Part shown: piece after piece, positions 62,360-64,000 of the stretch
Position numbering within the stretch: the first letter of the stretch is position 1
How the letters are laid out: each line of letters opens with the position of its first letter
NCBI GenBank assembly: GCA_030429565.1
Contig: JAUIFE010000017.1
Span: 1 to 64,000, forward strand
Origin: Holophagae bacterium
GTDB lineage: Bacteria; Acidobacteriota; Holophagae; Acanthopleuribacterales; Acanthopleuribacteraceae
Reading direction: 5' to 3'
DNA length: 64,000 nt
The notes under the pieces: generated by a model
The model's input: the letters and a program-made list of their open reading frames with translations, nothing else
What the model was told of the DNA's origin: nothing
Database searches by the model: none
Program-made: the position numbers and the translations under genes

Positions 62360-62674
62360 TCAAGGCTGCCAACCGAATAAGCGAAAATCAATGCGGCCCT
62401 TGGCGTCGAATTGTAGGCCTTCTTCCAGCAACATGGCTTTTTGAAGGCGGTGTTGGTGACTGTCGCTGGGAAAGGAAATCATGCCGCGTCCATTGATGAC
62501 TCGTTGCCAGGGAATGTCGCGGCCCTCGGGCGCAGCCGCCAACGCGTAACCCACGTGCCGTGCTTTGCGCGGTGCACCCAACATGTGGGCGATTTGCCCA
62601 TAAGAGGCGACCCGACCGTGGGGAATGCGTGCCACCATTTGCCAAACCGATTCATTCCACGAACCCGACGTCAT
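62360..62674 (-). CDS. Alkyltransferase-like protein (ATL), MGMT family
   Basis: The 104-residue protein has the MGMT DNA-binding fold: VARIPHGRVASYGQIAHMLG (HTH), RHVGYALAA and IPWQRVINGRG. In true methyltransferases the last motif is PCHRV with the acceptor Cys; here Trp replaces Cys, which defines ATL proteins that bind O6-alkylguanine and hand it to nucleotide excision repair. The start is ATG 62674, five bases after GAGGAGG; an in-frame ATG at 62698 lacks such a site. It is 70 bp after a larger gene on the same strand. Confidence 0.93.
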   Translation of the reverse strand: MTSGSWNESVWQMVARIPHGRVASYGQIAHMLGAPRKARHVGYALAAAPEGRDIPWQRVINGRGMISFPSDSHQHRLQKAMLLEEGLQFDAKGRIDFRLFGWQP

Positions 62675-62744
62675 TGCCGCCTCCTCGTCGTTCAACATGC
62701 CGCGAGGTTAGGCGAGTCGTGGCTTCTTGTCAATTGACCCCGAG

Positions 62745-64000
62745 CTATTCTTCCGCCGCGAGGACTTGGCGACAAGCCGTGCGTACTTTTTCGTCTTTGT
62801 CTTGAATAAACTTGGCGAGGAAGGTCAGATGTTGCGGCGTCGCCGAAAGGGCGTGAATCGCCGCCACGCGCCGTTTGCTTGAGGAGCGTTTTTTGAAGAA
62901 GCTGGTTTTGCTGATAATCGATTTCAAGTACTCAAGTGAGACGGGGCTGTCAATTTTGCCGAGCATCGAAATCGCGGCCAGACGCACGCTTGCGAGGCGA
63001 TGACCTTCGGCAATGTCGATGAGTGGCGGCGCATATTCAGCAAGGCCCCCTTCTCCCACAAATCGCAGCAGTTCAAGCAGGGTACCTTCGTGGTTTTGGT
63101 GGCGCTGGAGCAGCTCATAACCCAGTTCGAAGGCTTGGCGGTCCTCGATGCGAAAGATACATTTTTGCACCAGAGACAGCACGCGTTTGCTGGTTTCGTG
63201 TTGGTCCAGCCAAATCAATTTGGGTACCAAGGTGACTGGTGGGCGGGGGGAGAGCAGTAACAGTAAGTTGCGTTTCACGTACCAAGGCTTATTTTCTTGT
63301 AGCGCTTGGTCGAGTTCGTTGAGCACGTCGGGGTAGATGACATCACCCATGCTGTGCAGTGTTTCGAGGATGACCTTGCGCAGACGCCGTTCCTTGGTGT
63401 CAAACAGTACCCCGAGCAAGGTATTAAAGATGCCCAAGGCGTGCTCGTGAAACAGAATATGCATGCGGCCGCGCAAATCGGCGTCGGTTTCCGCTTTTTT
63501 AACCATCGATTCCAGCAATGTCGGTGTCAAAAAACTCTTTAAGTAGTTTTCTAAAAGCGACTTGAATGGATCGCGATGGCGCAAACTCTGTTCGGCCAAC
63601 ACGGTTAGCCCATACAGAAACGGACGGTACTTTTCAGCGGTCGCGAAATGGTTGAGGATGCAGGTAAAAGTATCTAAATGAAGGCGGTAAAGGTCGTATT
63701 CTTGGCAAATTCGCAGGTCGAAAGGCATGGCTTTCACAACGCGGTATAAGGCCTTTGTTTGGCCGGAGGCTACCAGAATCTTGACCACCACTTGGTAGCT
63801 GGAAAAGGCCAGTTCGCGGTCCTCACGGTCCAAGGAGCGCAGATCATTGCGCATTAAGGTCAGCGCGTCGGCGACCCGAGTCATGTGGCCTTGTGTGATC
63901 AGTAGGGTCATTGTTGCATTCAGTGTTTCGTAGTCGTCCTGAGAGATGAAGAGGTGTTCTGCTCGACCGGCCTGCTGGGCCGGGCTCAGTTTTTGTTCGG
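62745..64000 (-). CDS. HEAT-repeat-like helical protein, partial at the right edge
   Basis: The frame stays open and coding-like from 63911 to the window end (reading ISQDDYETLNATMTLLIT just before the internal Met), so the start lies outside and only the last 418 residues are seen. The sequence is wholly helical, with HEAT-like units in the C-terminal half (RLRKVILETLHSMGD, ASVRLAAISMLGKID, KRRVAAIHALSATPQ, KVRTACRQVLAAEE). No enzyme motif or membrane segment is visible. Such proteins usually act as scaffolds. The family cannot be named. Confidence 0.75.
   Translation of the reverse strand, partial: EQKLSPAQQAGRAEHLFISQDDYETLNATMTLLITQGHMTRVADALTLMRNDLRSLDREDRELAFSSYQVVVKILVASGQTKALYRVVKAMPFDLRICQEYDLYRLHLDTFTCILNHFATAEKYRPFLYGLTVLAEQSLRHRDPFKSLLENYLKSFLTPTLLESMVKKAETDADLRGRMHILFHEHALGIFNTLLGVLFDTKERRLRKVILETLHSMGDVIYPDVLNELDQALQENKPWYVKRNLLLLLSPRPPVTLVPKLIWLDQHETSKRVLSLVQKCIFRIEDRQAFELGYELLQRHQNHEGTLLELLRFVGEGGLAEYAPPLIDIAEGHRLASVRLAAISMLGKIDSPVSLEYLKSIISKTSFFKKRSSSKRRVAAIHALSATPQHLTFLAKFIQDKDEKVRTACRQVLAAEE

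Noticed and set aside
1..64000. CRISPR arrays, tRNA, rRNA or prophage modules
   Set aside because: No regularly spaced repeats with unique spacers, no cloverleaf or rRNA landmarks recognised, and no phage structural genes on reading both strands.

Overview
The window is bacterial chromosome of moderately high GC. It has dense genes, frequent GTG/TTG starts behind strong Shine-Dalgarno sequences, and Gram-negative envelope functions: a TonB-dependent receptor, outer-membrane barrels, MltG and PhoX. The mix of a receptor with an N-terminal carboxypeptidase-regulatory-like domain, a DUF4388 protein, a TMTC-like GT-C/TPR protein and many large secreted repeat proteins suggests Acidobacteriota, perhaps a Holophagae-like marine lineage. 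That placement is inference from gene content; no rRNA is present and I recognised no tRNA gene.

Layout. 1-1880 is a scar: IS21-like terminal repeats, a nonsense-mutated and 5'-truncated ISL3 transposase, and a frameshifted subtilase remnant. 1947-7673 holds an acyl-CoA thioesterase, a GT-C/TPR membrane protein, a tandem pair of unknown Tat-exported paralogs and an RluA-type pseudouridine synthase. 7670-19142 is rich in signalling: a cNMP-binding histidine kinase, a GAF-GGDEF-EAL protein, and a BMP-type lipoprotein coupled to a hybrid kinase, with a LOG protein, an HPF/RaiA-like protein and adenine phosphoribosyltransferase between or beside them.

19199-36972 looks like a chitin/GlcNAc region. 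It has a GH20 hexosaminidase divergent from a ROK regulator, three tandem paralogs of an unknown secreted family (23521-28155), a multidomain GH18 chitinase with two chitin-binding modules, a TonB-dependent receptor, and an unusual ankyrin-TonB_C protein. Candidate operators are visible in the ROK/GH20 divergent promoter and over the predicted chitinase start site. The proposed flow is secreted chitinase, then receptor uptake, then hexosaminidase, with ROK sensing the sugar.

37638-45335 holds a trypsin-like protease with a cysteine-rich tail, a divergent LysR/SDR pair, a di-heme cytochrome c-like protein and a PhoX phosphatase. 45981-51641 holds a small unknown protein, mltG, an unknown membrane protein, rpiB and a TraB-family membrane protein. 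52554-59549 holds pruA, a DUF4388 protein overlapping a coiled-coil/TonB_C-like membrane protein, dnaG and an exported unknown. 60096-64000 holds an Ig-repeat/dockerin-like secreted protein, an alkyltransferase-like protein and a helical-repeat protein running off the right edge.

I found no CRISPR array or phage module. The strongest candidates for undescribed biology are the secreted triplet within the chitin region, the Tat-exported pair with a shared C-terminal motif, and the BMP lipoprotein/hybrid kinase operon facing apt.
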